From Faecalibacterium gallinarum (GTDB lineage Bacteria; Bacillota; Clostridia; Oscillospirales; Ruminococcaceae), in the NCBI RefSeq assembly GCF_022180365.1, contig NZ_BQKV01000020.1, forward strand, positions 1 through 64,000: 64,000 bases of DNA. The letters run 5' to 3'. The position numbers were made by a program, and so were the translations under genes. Shown piece by piece: positions 8,898 through 17,031 of this stretch; position 1 is the first letter of the stretch; each line of letters starts with the position of its first letter. The notes beneath the pieces are model-generated. The model saw only the letters and a program-made list of their open reading frames with translations. It searched no databases and was not told where the DNA came from.

Positions 8898-8933
8898 AAA
8901 AGCCCCGGCCGGAGCCAGCTCCGCCGAGGCTTT
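8898..8933 (-). terminator. Intrinsic terminator of the flavodoxin-like gene
   Basis: Read on the minus strand, AAAGCCTCGG pairs with CCGGGGCTTT around an inner GGAGC/GCTCC stem, and is followed by TTTTTGTCG. It sits about 40 bp past the stop of the reductase gene. Confidence 0.75.
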
Positions 8934-8974
8934 GGGAAAGTTATGGACGATGGTTGTGAATCAGGGCCGCCCGA

Positions 8975-9595
8975 TCACCGGATAAAGCTGGTGACAGGCC
9001 GGGCGGGGTTGGCCGGATGCTCGATGCCGGCAGCCCGGCCCGCCTCGATGCAGCGGAGCAGCCAGGCCATGTTCCGGCCCAGCTCCCGCATGACGGCGCA
9101 GCCCTCCTGGTCCTGGAGCACCTGGTCGGGGTTCGAGCCGTGGACCATGGGCCAGTAGGAGCCGTTCACCAGGGGCATATGGAAGAACTCGGGGTACTTG
9201 GCCAGCTGGTCCAGGGTGGCGGTGGTGCCGGCCCGGCGGGCCGAGCAGCAGATGGCGGCGGGCTTGTAGGCCAGGTACCGGCCGCCTGCAAAGGCCAGCC
9301 GGTCCATGAAGCTGGTCATGTTGCCGGAGGCCGAGGCATAGTGGACCGGGCTGCCGAAGACAAAGGCGTCGGCGGTCTTGGCCTTCTCGATGGCCTCGTT
9401 GACCACCCCGCCAAAGACACAGCCCTCGCCCTTGGCGCAGCCGCGGCAGCCGATGCAGCCGCCCACCGGCTGGCCGCCCACGTGGAGAATCTCGGTGTCG
9501 ATCCCGGCGGCGTTCAGCTCGGACGCCACCAGGGACAGGGCGGTATAGGTGCAGCCCTCCTTGTGGGGGCTGCCATTGATCAGCAGAACCTTCAT
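8975..9595 (-). CDS. Flavodoxin-like NAD(P)H-dependent FMN reductase family protein
   Basis: 206 aa. The N-terminus MKVLLINGSPHKEGCTY is the FMN-phosphate loop of the NADPH-dependent FMN reductase/flavodoxin-fold family, and FGSPVHYASASGNMTSFMDR is the second flavin-contact region. Cysteines in GGCIGCRGCAKGEGCV resemble the iron-sulfur flavoprotein (Isf) branch, in which a compact CxxCxxC...C motif binds a 4Fe-4S cluster. It is a cytosolic redox enzyme with unknown electron acceptor. The start at MKVLL has AAGGAG upstream; the open frame extends 26 codons further without similarity. Confidence 0.85.
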   Translation of the reverse strand: MKVLLINGSPHKEGCTYTALSLVASELNAAGIDTEILHVGGQPVGGCIGCRGCAKGEGCVFGGVVNEAIEKAKTADAFVFGSPVHYASASGNMTSFMDRLAFAGGRYLAYKPAAICCSARRAGTTATLDQLAKYPEFFHMPLVNGSYWPMVHGSNPDQVLQDQEGCAVMRELGRNMAWLLRCIEAGRAAGIEHPANPARPVTSFIR

Positions 9596-9701
9596 CGCAT
9601 TTTCTCCTTTTCTCCAAAAACCGCGGCAGACCGCGGCGAAATAAAAATGCAGACACAGTACAGTATAGCACACCGCCGTCCGCCGTGCAACGAACCCGCC
9701 C

Positions 9702-9730
9702 TTGACAAGGGGGCGGATTCCTGCGATAAT
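9702..9730 (+). promoter_or_regulatory. Sigma-A promoter of rsmD
   Basis: Perfect TTGACA (9702-9707), 17-bp spacer and GATAAT (9725-9730). It lies 36 bp before the start codon. Confidence 0.75.
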
Positions 9731-9765
9731 GAATTGATAAAACGTAAGGAAATGGAGGCTGCAAT

Positions 9766-10335
9766 ATGCGAGTCGTTGCGGGAGAAGCCCGGGGCAGACG
9801 GCTGGAAGCTCTGCCCGGAACGGACGTTACCCGGCCCACCCTCTCACAGGTGAAGGAGGCGATGTTCAGCATCGTGCAGTTCGACCTGCCGGGGGCCCGG
9901 GTGCTGGATCTTTATGCGGGCAGCGGCCAGCTGGGCATCGAGGCGCTGTCCCGGGGGGCAGCCCGGTGCGTCTTTCTGGACGCCAGCCGGGAGGCGGTCC
10001 GGATCGTGATGGATAACTGCAAGGCCTGCGGCGTGTTCGACCGCAGCCGGGTCAATCTGGGCGAAGCCGCCCGGTATCTCTCGGCCTGCCGCGAACAGTT
10101 CGACCTGGCCCTTTTGGACCCGCCTTTCCGCCAGGGGATGCTGGAGCAGATCCTCCCGGCGGTGGACAAGGTCATGGCGCCGGGCGGCATCGTCCTGTGC
10201 GAAAGTGAAGTCGGGCTGGTGCTGCCTGCCCAGGCGGGCGGCCTGACCCTGCAAAAGCAATACAAATACGGCAAAGTCCTGCTGTGGAAGTACCTAAAAC
10301 CCCGGCAGGAGGAACAAAGGGGAGAAGAAGAATGA
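9766..10335 (+). CDS. rsmD: 16S rRNA (guanine966-N2)-methyltransferase
   Basis: 189 aa. It opens with MRVVAGEARGRRL and has VTRPTLSQVKEAMFSIV, the signature of RsmD. The SAM loop is DLYAGSGQLGIEALSRGA and the catalytic [ND]PP[FY] motif is LLDPPF. RsmD methylates G966 of 16S rRNA in the assembled small subunit. ATG with TGGAGG at 9753-9758. The stop overlaps the next start (ATGA at 10332-10335), so the two genes are translationally coupled. Confidence 0.93.
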   Translation: MRVVAGEARGRRLEALPGTDVTRPTLSQVKEAMFSIVQFDLPGARVLDLYAGSGQLGIEALSRGAARCVFLDASREAVRIVMDNCKACGVFDRSRVNLGEAARYLSACREQFDLALLDPPFRQGMLEQILPAVDKVMAPGGIVLCESEVGLVLPAQAGGLTLQKQYKYGKVLLWKYLKPRQEEQRGEEE

Positions 10336-10796
10336 ACGTCAACGAGCTTTTGGACACCATCGAGGACGCGCTGGAAGAGAGCGCAGGGATGCCTTTGTCC
10401 GGCGGCAAGCGGATTGTGGACGTGGATCAGATCCGGGATTACCTGGATGAGATCCGGGCCAACCTCCCCGCGGAGCTGCGCCAGGCCCAGGCCATCGTCA
10501 ACGACCGGGCCCAGATTGTGGACCTGGCCAACGCTCAGGCCAACGCCATCCTCAAGAAGGCGGAGGAGCGGGCACGGATCCTGGTCAGCGAGTCGGAGAT
10601 CGTCAAAACGGCCCAGCAGCGGGCGGCTGAAATCGTCTCTCAGGCCCAGTCGGAGGCCCGCACCGTCCGCCAGACGGTGACCGATTATTGCGAGACCATG
10701 CTCAAGAATACCGAGGAGGTTATGGCGGCCAATGCGGCCCAGGTCAAGAACGTCCGGGCCAACCTCCGCCAGACCGCCAAGAAGTCCGGTCAGTAA
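10332..10796 (+). CDS. Coiled-coil protein, DivIVA/ATP-synthase-B-like
   Basis: 154 aa, almost wholly helical and rich in Ala, Glu, Gln and Arg. Residues about 35-135 form a long coiled coil (for example QAQAIVNDRAQIVDLANAQA). It resembles the small DivIVA/F0-B-like proteins that follow coaD or rsmD in Clostridia, annotated only as putative ATPases. There is no membrane segment and no nucleotide motif, so it is probably a scaffold. Start chosen by the 4-base ATGA overlap with rsmD; the open frame extends upstream inside rsmD, out of frame with it. Confidence 0.75.
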   Translation: MNVNELLDTIEDALEESAGMPLSGGKRIVDVDQIRDYLDEIRANLPAELRQAQAIVNDRAQIVDLANAQANAILKKAEERARILVSESEIVKTAQQRAAEIVSQAQSEARTVRQTVTDYCETMLKNTEEVMAANAAQVKNVRANLRQTAKKSGQ

Positions 10797-10815
10797 TTCA
10801 AAAAAGTACGTCTGT

Positions 10816-10864
10816 ACAAAAGGCTCTCATCGCGGCGAAGGCTGCGGCGGGGGCCTTTTGTTTT
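10816..10864 (+). terminator. Intrinsic terminator after the rsmD unit
   Basis: ACAAAAGGC (10816-10824) pairs with GGCCTTTTGT near 10852-10861, with a large GC-rich internal region, followed by TTT. It separates the rsmD unit from the dcw promoter. Confidence 0.6.
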
Positions 10865-10909
10865 GTCGGAGCGGGTCGATTTTTTATGTGAAAAGAGGGC
10901 CAAAAACTA

Positions 10910-10938
10910 TTGAAATCATATGAACCTTTTGTTACAAT
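10910..10938 (+). promoter_or_regulatory. Promoter of the dcw cluster (Pmra)
   Basis: TTGAAA (10910-10915) and TACAAT (10933-10938), spacer 17 bp. The predicted start near 10945 falls just before the MraZ boxes. Confidence 0.75.
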
Positions 10939-10950
10939 AAACACATATCA

Positions 10951-10982
10951 GTGGGGTAAAGCGGTGTAAAGTGGGGTGTAAA
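10951..10982 (+). promoter_or_regulatory. Three MraZ boxes in 10-bp register
   Basis: GTGGGGTAAA (10951), GCGGTGTAAA (10961) and GTGGGGTGTA (10971, then AA) are three head-to-tail repeats at exactly one helical turn. MraZ in other bacteria binds short G-rich repeats (TGGGN type) spaced ten bases apart upstream of its own gene. Placement over the transcription start suggests MraZ represses its own operon. Confidence 0.8.
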
Positions 10983-11013
10983 CCCACTGCCGCGGCCAAA
11001 GGAGGGGGCGCCG

Positions 11014-11433
11014 GTGTTCTTTGGGCGATACGATTGCACCATCGATGCCAAGGGCCGCCTCAATTTTCCGGCCAAATTCCGGGATGCCATGGGCGAGAGC
11101 TTTGTGGTGATGGAGTGGCTGGACCGGTGCCTCTTCGCCCTGCCTATGGCTGAGGTGGAAAAGCTGAGCGAGCGACTGGGAGCGGATGAGCTGATGGACA
11201 GCTGGGAGATTACCGGCGATCTGTTCAGCACCGCCTGCGAAGTCACCCCGGACAAGCAGGGGCGGATTCTTCTGCCCGCCGAACTGCGCCGCTACGCCGG
11301 GCTGGAAAAGTCGGTGACCATCATCGGCAACCGAAGCCACGCCGAACTCTGGGACACCGCCGTCTGGGAGGCCCGCCGCGCTGCGGTGAGCAACGAAGAG
11401 CGGGCCCAGCGCCTGCGGCAGCTCCATATCTGA
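11014..11433 (+). CDS. mraZ: Transcriptional regulator MraZ
   Basis: 139 aa with two tandem SpoVT/AbrB-type swapped-hairpin domains: the first includes YDCTIDAKGRLNFPAKFR (residues about 6-23), the second EVTPDKQGRILLPAELRRYA (about 76-95). MraZ is a DNA-binding ring-forming regulator of the division and cell-wall cluster. The start codon is GTG at 11014 with AAAGGAGGGG (10998-11007). Three repeats directly upstream are its likely binding site. First gene of the dcw operon, 31 bp before rsmH. Confidence 0.95.
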   Translation: MFFGRYDCTIDAKGRLNFPAKFRDAMGESFVVMEWLDRCLFALPMAEVEKLSERLGADELMDSWEITGDLFSTACEVTPDKQGRILLPAELRRYAGLEKSVTIIGNRSHAELWDTAVWEARRAAVSNEERAQRLRQLHI

Positions 11434-11464
11434 TTGAGACGTTGAAAGAAAGGAGGCGGGGCCC

Positions 11465-12433
11465 ATGGCCGACGAAGAACAAATCTCTGGCTTTGACCCG
11501 GCCTCGTTTGAGCACGTTCCGGTGCTCTTGCAGGAATGTCTGGAGGGTCTTGCCATCCGTCCGGACGGGATTTATCTGGACGGCACAGCCGGCGGCGCGG
11601 GCCACTCCCGCGAGATTGCCCGCCGTCTGGATGCTGCTGCGGGGGGGCGGCTGATCTCCCTGGATCAGGACCCCGACGCGGTCCAAACCGCCACGGCCCG
11701 GCTGGCAGGGCTGCCCGCCACCGTGGTGCAGATCAATTTCCGCTATGCGGACCAGGCCCTGGATGCGCTGGGTATTCCCCAGATCAACGGCGCGCTGCTG
11801 GACCTGGGGGTCTCGAGCCACCAGCTGGACGATGCCGAGCGGGGTTTTTCCTACCGGGCGGACGCGCCGCTGGATATGCGGATGAGCCAGAGCGGCGAGA
11901 GCGCGGCGGATCTGGTCAACACCCTCCCCCGGGAGGAGCTGGCCCGGATCCTGCGGGATTACGGCGAGGAGCCCTACGCCTGGCAGATCGCCGGCAAGAT
12001 CACCGAGGCCCGGGAACAAGCCCCCATCCAAACCACCCTGGAACTGGCCGAGATTGTGGCCTCGGCTATGCCGCCCGCGGAGCGGCGAAAAAACAAAAAC
12101 CCTTCCCGGCGTACCTTTCAGGCGCTGCGCATCGCAGTCAACCACGAACTGGACGCGCTGGAGGAAGGTCTGGACACCCTTTTTGAGCGCCTTGCCCCCG
12201 GCGGCCGGCTGTGCGTGATCACCTTCCACTCTTTGGAGGACAGGCTGGTCAAGAACAAGTTCCGCCGCTGGTCCACCGCCTGCACCTGCCCGCCGGAGTT
12301 TCCGGTCTGTGTGTGCGGCGGAGTGGCCAAAGCAAGGCTGGTCAACCGCAAGCCCATCGAGGCCGGGCGGGACGAACTGGAGCAGAACCGGCGCAGCCGG
12401 TCGGCACATCTGCGTGTGCTGGAAAAACTCTGA
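11465..12433 (+). CDS. rsmH: 16S rRNA (cytosine1402-N4)-methyltransferase
   Basis: 322 aa (MraW). N-terminal EHVPVLLQECLEGL, SAM loop DGTAGGAGHSREIA, LLDLGVSSHQLDDAERGFSY, ITFHSLEDRLVKN and the C-terminal RSRSAHLRVLEK are all hallmarks. It methylates N4 of C1402 in the ribosomal decoding centre, together with RsmI. Starts at ATG with GGAGGCGGGG upstream. Confidence 0.97.
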   Translation: MADEEQISGFDPASFEHVPVLLQECLEGLAIRPDGIYLDGTAGGAGHSREIARRLDAAAGGRLISLDQDPDAVQTATARLAGLPATVVQINFRYADQALDALGIPQINGALLDLGVSSHQLDDAERGFSYRADAPLDMRMSQSGESAADLVNTLPREELARILRDYGEEPYAWQIAGKITEAREQAPIQTTLELAEIVASAMPPAERRKNKNPSRRTFQALRIAVNHELDALEEGLDTLFERLAPGGRLCVITFHSLEDRLVKNKFRRWSTACTCPPEFPVCVCGGVAKARLVNRKPIEAGRDELEQNRRSRSAHLRVLEKL

Positions 12434-12465
12434 CGCAGACACCATAAAAAAGGAGAGGAACGAAC

Positions 12466-12957
12466 ATGGGCCAGGCAGCATATAACTACAATGAGGTACG
12501 TCGGCGCAAACCCCGCCCCCAGCCCGCGCGGAAGGCAAATCTGCGGGTAGAAAAAGGCGGAAAACGTCGGCTGACCCCGCTGCAGGCGGCGATGCAGCAC
12601 GTGATGCACATCCTTTCGCTCGGGCTTCTGGTGGGCTTCGCAGTAGGCCTGCTTTGGAGCGAGGCCCAGATTGTGGAACTGAGCTCGGAGATCCGTTCGG
12701 CAAAGGCGACTTTGCTGTCGGAGCAGAGCCAGAACGACTATTACACCAACACCCTGGACAGCCAGACCAACATCACCAACGTCGAGGAGGCCGCCGGCCG
12801 CCTGGGCCTGATGAAGCTGGACGAGAGCCAGGTGACCTACATCCGCCTGAACAGCGAGAGCGTTCTGGTGCGCAAGGAGTCCGCCGTACAGAAATGGACG
12901 GATTTCCTCCATGCAGGGGCACTGACCCTGGTGGGCACGCTGAACGGCGCGGACTAA
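12466..12957 (+). CDS. ftsL: FtsL-like division protein
   Basis: 163 aa. Basic cytosolic tail (about 1-40), one membrane helix (about 44-65, HILSLGLLVGFAVGLLW), then an extracytoplasmic coiled coil (QIVELSSEIRSAKATLLSEQ). The typical FtsL/DivIC element near the end of the coil (EEAAGRLGLMKLDESQVTYI) is present. FtsL bridges FtsQ/DivIB with FtsW and the septal PBP. Position between rsmH and the PBP supports the name, since sequence identity in this family is low. Confidence 0.85.
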   Translation: MGQAAYNYNEVRRRKPRPQPARKANLRVEKGGKRRLTPLQAAMQHVMHILSLGLLVGFAVGLLWSEAQIVELSSEIRSAKATLLSEQSQNDYYTNTLDSQTNITNVEEAAGRLGLMKLDESQVTYIRLNSESVLVRKESAVQKWTDFLHAGALTLVGTLNGAD

Positions 12958-12971
12958 CGAAAACGGATCGG

Positions 12972-12999
12972 AAAGCGTGCGGCAGCGCACGCTTTTTCG
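12972..12999 (+). terminator. Internal hairpin-T-tract in the dcw operon (possible attenuator)
   Basis: AAAGCGTGC (12972-12980) pairs with GCACGCTTT (12987-12995), a 9-bp stem with a 6-base loop, followed by TT and a few bases later TTTTT. It lies in the 61-bp gap between ftsL and the PBP gene, all on one strand, so it would reduce read-through into the downstream genes rather than end the operon. Confidence 0.6.
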
Positions 13000-13018
13000 G
13001 TTTTTGCAGGAGAGTACA

Positions 13019-15550
13019 ATGGATTCCAGATCACCCCACAACACCCCCCGCCGCCCGGGCTATCGCCTGCGGCGGCCTTCTCAGCAGGCCCGTCTGCCCT
13101 CGAAAAACCGGCGGCTCGGGTATTTTGTCTCGATTGGGGCTGTGCTGCTGGCCACCGTCATTGTGGTGCGCAGCCTGTATATCATCCAGATCCGGGACGG
13201 CGAAATGTACAGCCGGTATGCCAGCAGCCAGCAGCTGCTGGATTTGACCATCGAGGCCAACCGGGGCGAGATCTACGACGCCACCGGCAAAACCCTGGTT
13301 TCGACCAACGTGGTGTGGAACATCTGGTGCGACCCCAGTTACAGCACGGCCCTTTATACCAGCCAGACCCTTGAGAGCGTGGACGAGGCTACCGGCGAGA
13401 TCGTGAGCAGCACCGTCCGCACCCTCAACGAAGCGGCCTGCGCCGAGATCAGCCGGGAGCTGACGCTGCGGCTGCTCTCGGGGGATGGCGTCAGCCTGGA
13501 CAAGGTGGACACCACCAGCGAGGCCTACCTCAGCCAGTACGAGAGCATCTACAACATGCTCTCCAAGATCGACAGCCAGTACCAGACCCTGGCCGTCAAG
13601 GTCAACAACGCCGTCAAGGACTCCATCGTCCAGTTTGCCGAGGAGTACAGCGAGAAAAACCGCCGCCTCTCCCTGGACGCCAGCCGCACCTGGCAGCGCA
13701 GTTACCCCTACGGGGCCTTTGCGGCCTCGGTGCTGGGCTTCTGCAACGCCGACGGCGAGGGCTTTTACGGCCTGGAGAAATCCTACGAGTCGGTGCTGGC
13801 CGGTGTGGACGGCCGGACGGTGACCATCCGCAACGCCTGGGGCAACGCCATCGCCGACAGCAGTGCTACCACCTTTGAGGCCAAGGACGGCGACAACCTG
13901 ATCCTCTCCCTGGACGCCACCGTTCAGGAGATCGTAGAACGGTACCTCAACGAGGCCATCGCCGCCAACGACGTGGAAAACCGGGGCTGCGCCATCGTCA
14001 TGGACGTCAACACCGGCGCCATTCTGGCCATGGCCAGCAAACCGGATTTCGATCCCAATGACCCCAACAGCTACGAGGCCAATCTGGCCTACCTCCAGGA
14101 ACTGCTGTGCGCCGAGCCGGAGCTGTATGAGCAGTACGGCATCTTCCTCCAGAATGAGGATGGGACTTACGTCCTGGACGAGAACGGCGACCGGGTTCTG
14201 GACCCGGAGGCCGACTGTTCGGGCTATTTCCGGGACATTCAGTGGAAGAATAAGAACATCACCGAGCTGTACTACCCCGGAAGCGTCTTCAAAGTGATTA
14301 CCGCGGCCATGGGGGTGGACTCGGGCAATGCCAACTATAACACCACCCTCAACTGCTCGGGCGCCTACGCGGTTGCCAAGGAGACCTACCGCTGCGCGGG
14401 CCGCAAGTCCCACGGGGACCAGAACCTGGCCGAGGCTCTGCGCAACAGCTGCAATATCTACTTCATCCAGCTGGGCCAGCGGCTGGGCAGTTCCTTGTTC
14501 TACGATTACTTCAAGTCCTTCGGTTTCACCGAGCGCACCGGCGTAGACCTGCCCAACGAAACCGGCTATATGCAGTACTACACCGACCAGAATATGGGCG
14601 AGGTGGAGCTGGCCTCCTCGGCCTTCGGTCAGGCTATGGCCATCACCCCGCTCCAGACCTGTACCGCCATCGCGGCCTGCGTTAACGGCGGATATCTGGT
14701 CACCCCCCATGTGGTGGACCGGATCGTAGACAACAACGGCAACGTGGTCCAGGAGATCGGCGCCAACGTCCGCCGCCAGGTCATCAGCGAGAGCGCCAGT
14801 GAGACCATGCGCCAGATCATGGAGTATGAGGTGGGCGGCGGCACCATCACCGCCGGCGGCTACCGGGCCTATGTGGCGGGCTACCGCATCGGCGGCAAGT
14901 CCGGCACCTCGGAGCTTCTGAACATGGAGCGCCGCGCCGACGGTGACTACAAGAAGGCCGCCTCCTTTGTGGCAGTTCTGCCCGCCGACGACCCCGAGAT
15001 CCTGGTCTATGTGATGCTGGACGACCCCAACAACGCCCGGACCGACTACTCCTCCATGCTGGCCGCCCCTGTGGTGGGCAACATCATCAGTGAAGTTGCC
15101 CCCTATCTGGGCCTGCCCACCGACGGAACGGACCGGAGCCAGACCGAGTATAAAGTGCCCAACCTCATCGGCAAGGAGTGGAGCAACGCCCAGGTGGATC
15201 TGAACATCCTGGGCCTCAAGCACCGGCTGATGGAGAGCACCACCGACAACACCGGCGCCCTGGTGACCTACCAGTACCCGACGGCGGGCACCAAGGTACT
15301 GGGCGGCACCTCGATTTACCTCTACACCGAGGGCACGTCGGGCAGCCTGACCCAGGTGCCGGATCTGACCGGCAAGAGCGCCGACTTTGCCCGGCAGATG
15401 CTGACCGCGGCGGACCTGAACTGTGTGGTTCAGGGAACGGGCCTGGTCCAGAGCCAGAGCGTCGAGCCGGGGTCCAGCGTCCAGCGGGGCACCATTGTCA
15501 CCCTGATCTGCGGCGATACAGCCGCCGCAGAACCTCAGCCCGCCGGCTGA
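13019..15550 (+). CDS. Class B penicillin-binding protein with two PASTA domains (FtsI/Pbp2B/SpoVD type)
   Basis: 843 aa. One N-terminal membrane anchor (about 36-57), the PBP dimer domain (starting near TIEANRGEIYDATGKTL), then a transpeptidase domain with active-site S422 and K425 (YYPGSVFKVIT), the SxN motif S477-N479 (RNSCNIY) and KSG at 627-629 (GGKSGTSEL). Two PASTA domains follow, starting near KVPNLIGKEWSNAQ and QVPDLTGKSADFAR. It crosslinks septal peptidoglycan with FtsW. An acidic insertion at about 375-410 is longer than usual. ATG with AGGAGAG; the open frame extends 14 codons upstream through the hairpin. Confidence 0.93.
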   Translation: MDSRSPHNTPRRPGYRLRRPSQQARLPSKNRRLGYFVSIGAVLLATVIVVRSLYIIQIRDGEMYSRYASSQQLLDLTIEANRGEIYDATGKTLVSTNVVWNIWCDPSYSTALYTSQTLESVDEATGEIVSSTVRTLNEAACAEISRELTLRLLSGDGVSLDKVDTTSEAYLSQYESIYNMLSKIDSQYQTLAVKVNNAVKDSIVQFAEEYSEKNRRLSLDASRTWQRSYPYGAFAASVLGFCNADGEGFYGLEKSYESVLAGVDGRTVTIRNAWGNAIADSSATTFEAKDGDNLILSLDATVQEIVERYLNEAIAANDVENRGCAIVMDVNTGAILAMASKPDFDPNDPNSYEANLAYLQELLCAEPELYEQYGIFLQNEDGTYVLDENGDRVLDPEADCSGYFRDIQWKNKNITELYYPGSVFKVITAAMGVDSGNANYNTTLNCSGAYAVAKETYRCAGRKSHGDQNLAEALRNSCNIYFIQLGQRLGSSLFYDYFKSFGFTERTGVDLPNETGYMQYYTDQNMGEVELASSAFGQAMAITPLQTCTAIAACVNGGYLVTPHVVDRIVDNNGNVVQEIGANVRRQVISESASETMRQIMEYEVGGGTITAGGYRAYVAGYRIGGKSGTSELLNMERRADGDYKKAASFVAVLPADDPEILVYVMLDDPNNARTDYSSMLAAPVVGNIISEVAPYLGLPTDGTDRSQTEYKVPNLIGKEWSNAQVDLNILGLKHRLMESTTDNTGALVTYQYPTAGTKVLGGTSIYLYTEGTSGSLTQVPDLTGKSADFARQMLTAADLNCVVQGTGLVQSQSVEPGSSVQRGTIVTLICGDTAAAEPQPAG

Positions 15551-15618
15551 GCCGAACAACGACAACCACCCAAAAGAAGATAGAACGAAACAACCGGAGA
15601 GGAAAGGAGAACCACGCA

Positions 15619-17007
15619 ATGGAACAGATTTTGGCAAAAACGCTCTTGGCCGGCTTTGAAGCTGCCCCCGCCATCCCGGAGGGGCAGATGATCCGTTTTG
15701 TGACCACCGACAGCCGCCAGGTGGGCCCCGACTGCGTGTTCGTGGCCTTCCCGGGGGAGAAATTCGACGGCCATGATTTCGCCGCAGCCGCCTTGGAAGC
15801 GGGGGCCGCCTATGTGGTGCTCAACCACCCGGTGGAGGGGGTCCCGGCGGAGAAAACCATCCTCTGCCCGGACAGCTACCAGGCCATGATGCGGATGGGC
15901 GCCAACTACCGGGCCCAGTTCTCCCCCAAGGTGATCGGCGTCACCGGCAGCGTGGGCAAGACCACCACCAAGGAGTTCTGCGCCGCGGTGTTCAGCGGCT
16001 TCGGCAACACCATCAAGACCGAGGGCAACCAGAACAACGAGCTGGGCCTGCCCCGGACCCTCTTCCAGATCGGCCCCGACACCGAGTACGCCGTGGTGGA
16101 GATGGGGATGAGCCACGCCGGCGAGATCGACCGGCTGGCCCGCTGCGCCAAACCCGACGCGGGGATTATCACCTGCATCGGCGTATCCCATATCGAGAAC
16201 CTGGGCAGCCGGGAAAATATCTGCAAAGCAAAGCTGGAGATCTGCGCCGGTCTGCCCGAGGGCGCGCCCCTGGTGCTCAACTACGACGATGAGTATCTGC
16301 GGAAAGCCCAGCTGCCTGCCCACGTCCAGCCGGTCTGGTACAGCCTGACCAGCGGCGAGGCGGATGTCTCCGCCTCCGCCATCCGGCAGGAAGAGGACGG
16401 CATGAGCTTTTTGGTGGACGACCAGGACAACGGCTGCTTTATGATCCACATTCCCGCCCTGGGCCGGCACAACGTGGCCAACGCCTTGGCGGCCTACTGC
16501 GTGGCCACCCGGCTGGGCCTGCCCGCCCGGCAGGTGATCCAGGAGCTGAAAAACTTCCGGCAGACCGGCATGCGTCAGCGGGTGGTGGACAGCCATGGGG
16601 TCAAGGTGATCGAGGACTGCTACAACGCTAACCCGGATAGTATGCGGGCGGCACTGGAAATGTTCCGGGACTTCCCCTGCCAGCGGCGGTTCGCCCTGCT
16701 GGGGGATATGCTGGAACTGGGTGAGATCAGCCGGGCCGAGCACGAGGAGCTGGGCCGGCTGGCGGCTGTCAGCAACTTAGAAGCCCTGGTCACCTACGGC
16801 GAGCAGGCCCAGCGCACCGCCGTGACCGCGGCGGCCAAGGGGCTGCGCACCGTCTACGCCCATAACTATGAAGAAGCCGCCGAGGCCCTGCTGCGGCAGG
16901 TGCACCCGGGGGATGCGGTGCTGGTCAAGGCCAGCCGGGGCATGGCCCTGGAAAAAGTCCTGGAGATCTTCTATATGGAGCGGGACGCCGCTGCCCTGGG
17001 CAACTAA
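15619..17007 (+). CDS. murF: UDP-N-acetylmuramoyl-tripeptide--D-alanyl-D-alanine ligase
   Basis: 462 aa, typical MurF length. Mur-ligase ATP loop GVTGSVGKTTTKEF (residues about 110-123), TEGNQNNELGLP, the EMGMSHAGEIDRL block, HNVANALAAYCVA and the C-terminal IEDCYNANPDSMRAALE are characteristic. It adds D-Ala-D-Ala to UDP-MurNAc-tripeptide in the cytosol. Start ATG at 15619 with AAAGGAG; an open frame runs far upstream inside the PBP gene and is not coding. Confidence 0.96.
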   Translation: MEQILAKTLLAGFEAAPAIPEGQMIRFVTTDSRQVGPDCVFVAFPGEKFDGHDFAAAALEAGAAYVVLNHPVEGVPAEKTILCPDSYQAMMRMGANYRAQFSPKVIGVTGSVGKTTTKEFCAAVFSGFGNTIKTEGNQNNELGLPRTLFQIGPDTEYAVVEMGMSHAGEIDRLARCAKPDAGIITCIGVSHIENLGSRENICKAKLEICAGLPEGAPLVLNYDDEYLRKAQLPAHVQPVWYSLTSGEADVSASAIRQEEDGMSFLVDDQDNGCFMIHIPALGRHNVANALAAYCVATRLGLPARQVIQELKNFRQTGMRQRVVDSHGVKVIEDCYNANPDSMRAALEMFRDFPCQRRFALLGDMLELGEISRAEHEELGRLAAVSNLEALVTYGEQAQRTAVTAAAKGLRTVYAHNYEEAAEALLRQVHPGDAVLVKASRGMALEKVLEIFYMERDAAALGN

Positions 17008-17031
17008 TACCAAGATTCGGAGAGAGATCCT

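Noticed and set aside
13031-15637. 868-codon open frame on the minus strand opposite the PBP gene
   Set aside because: Shadow of a GC-rich gene: low-complexity Val/Gly/Ala/His composition, no domain, no ribosome site. The opposite frame has full PBP motifs.
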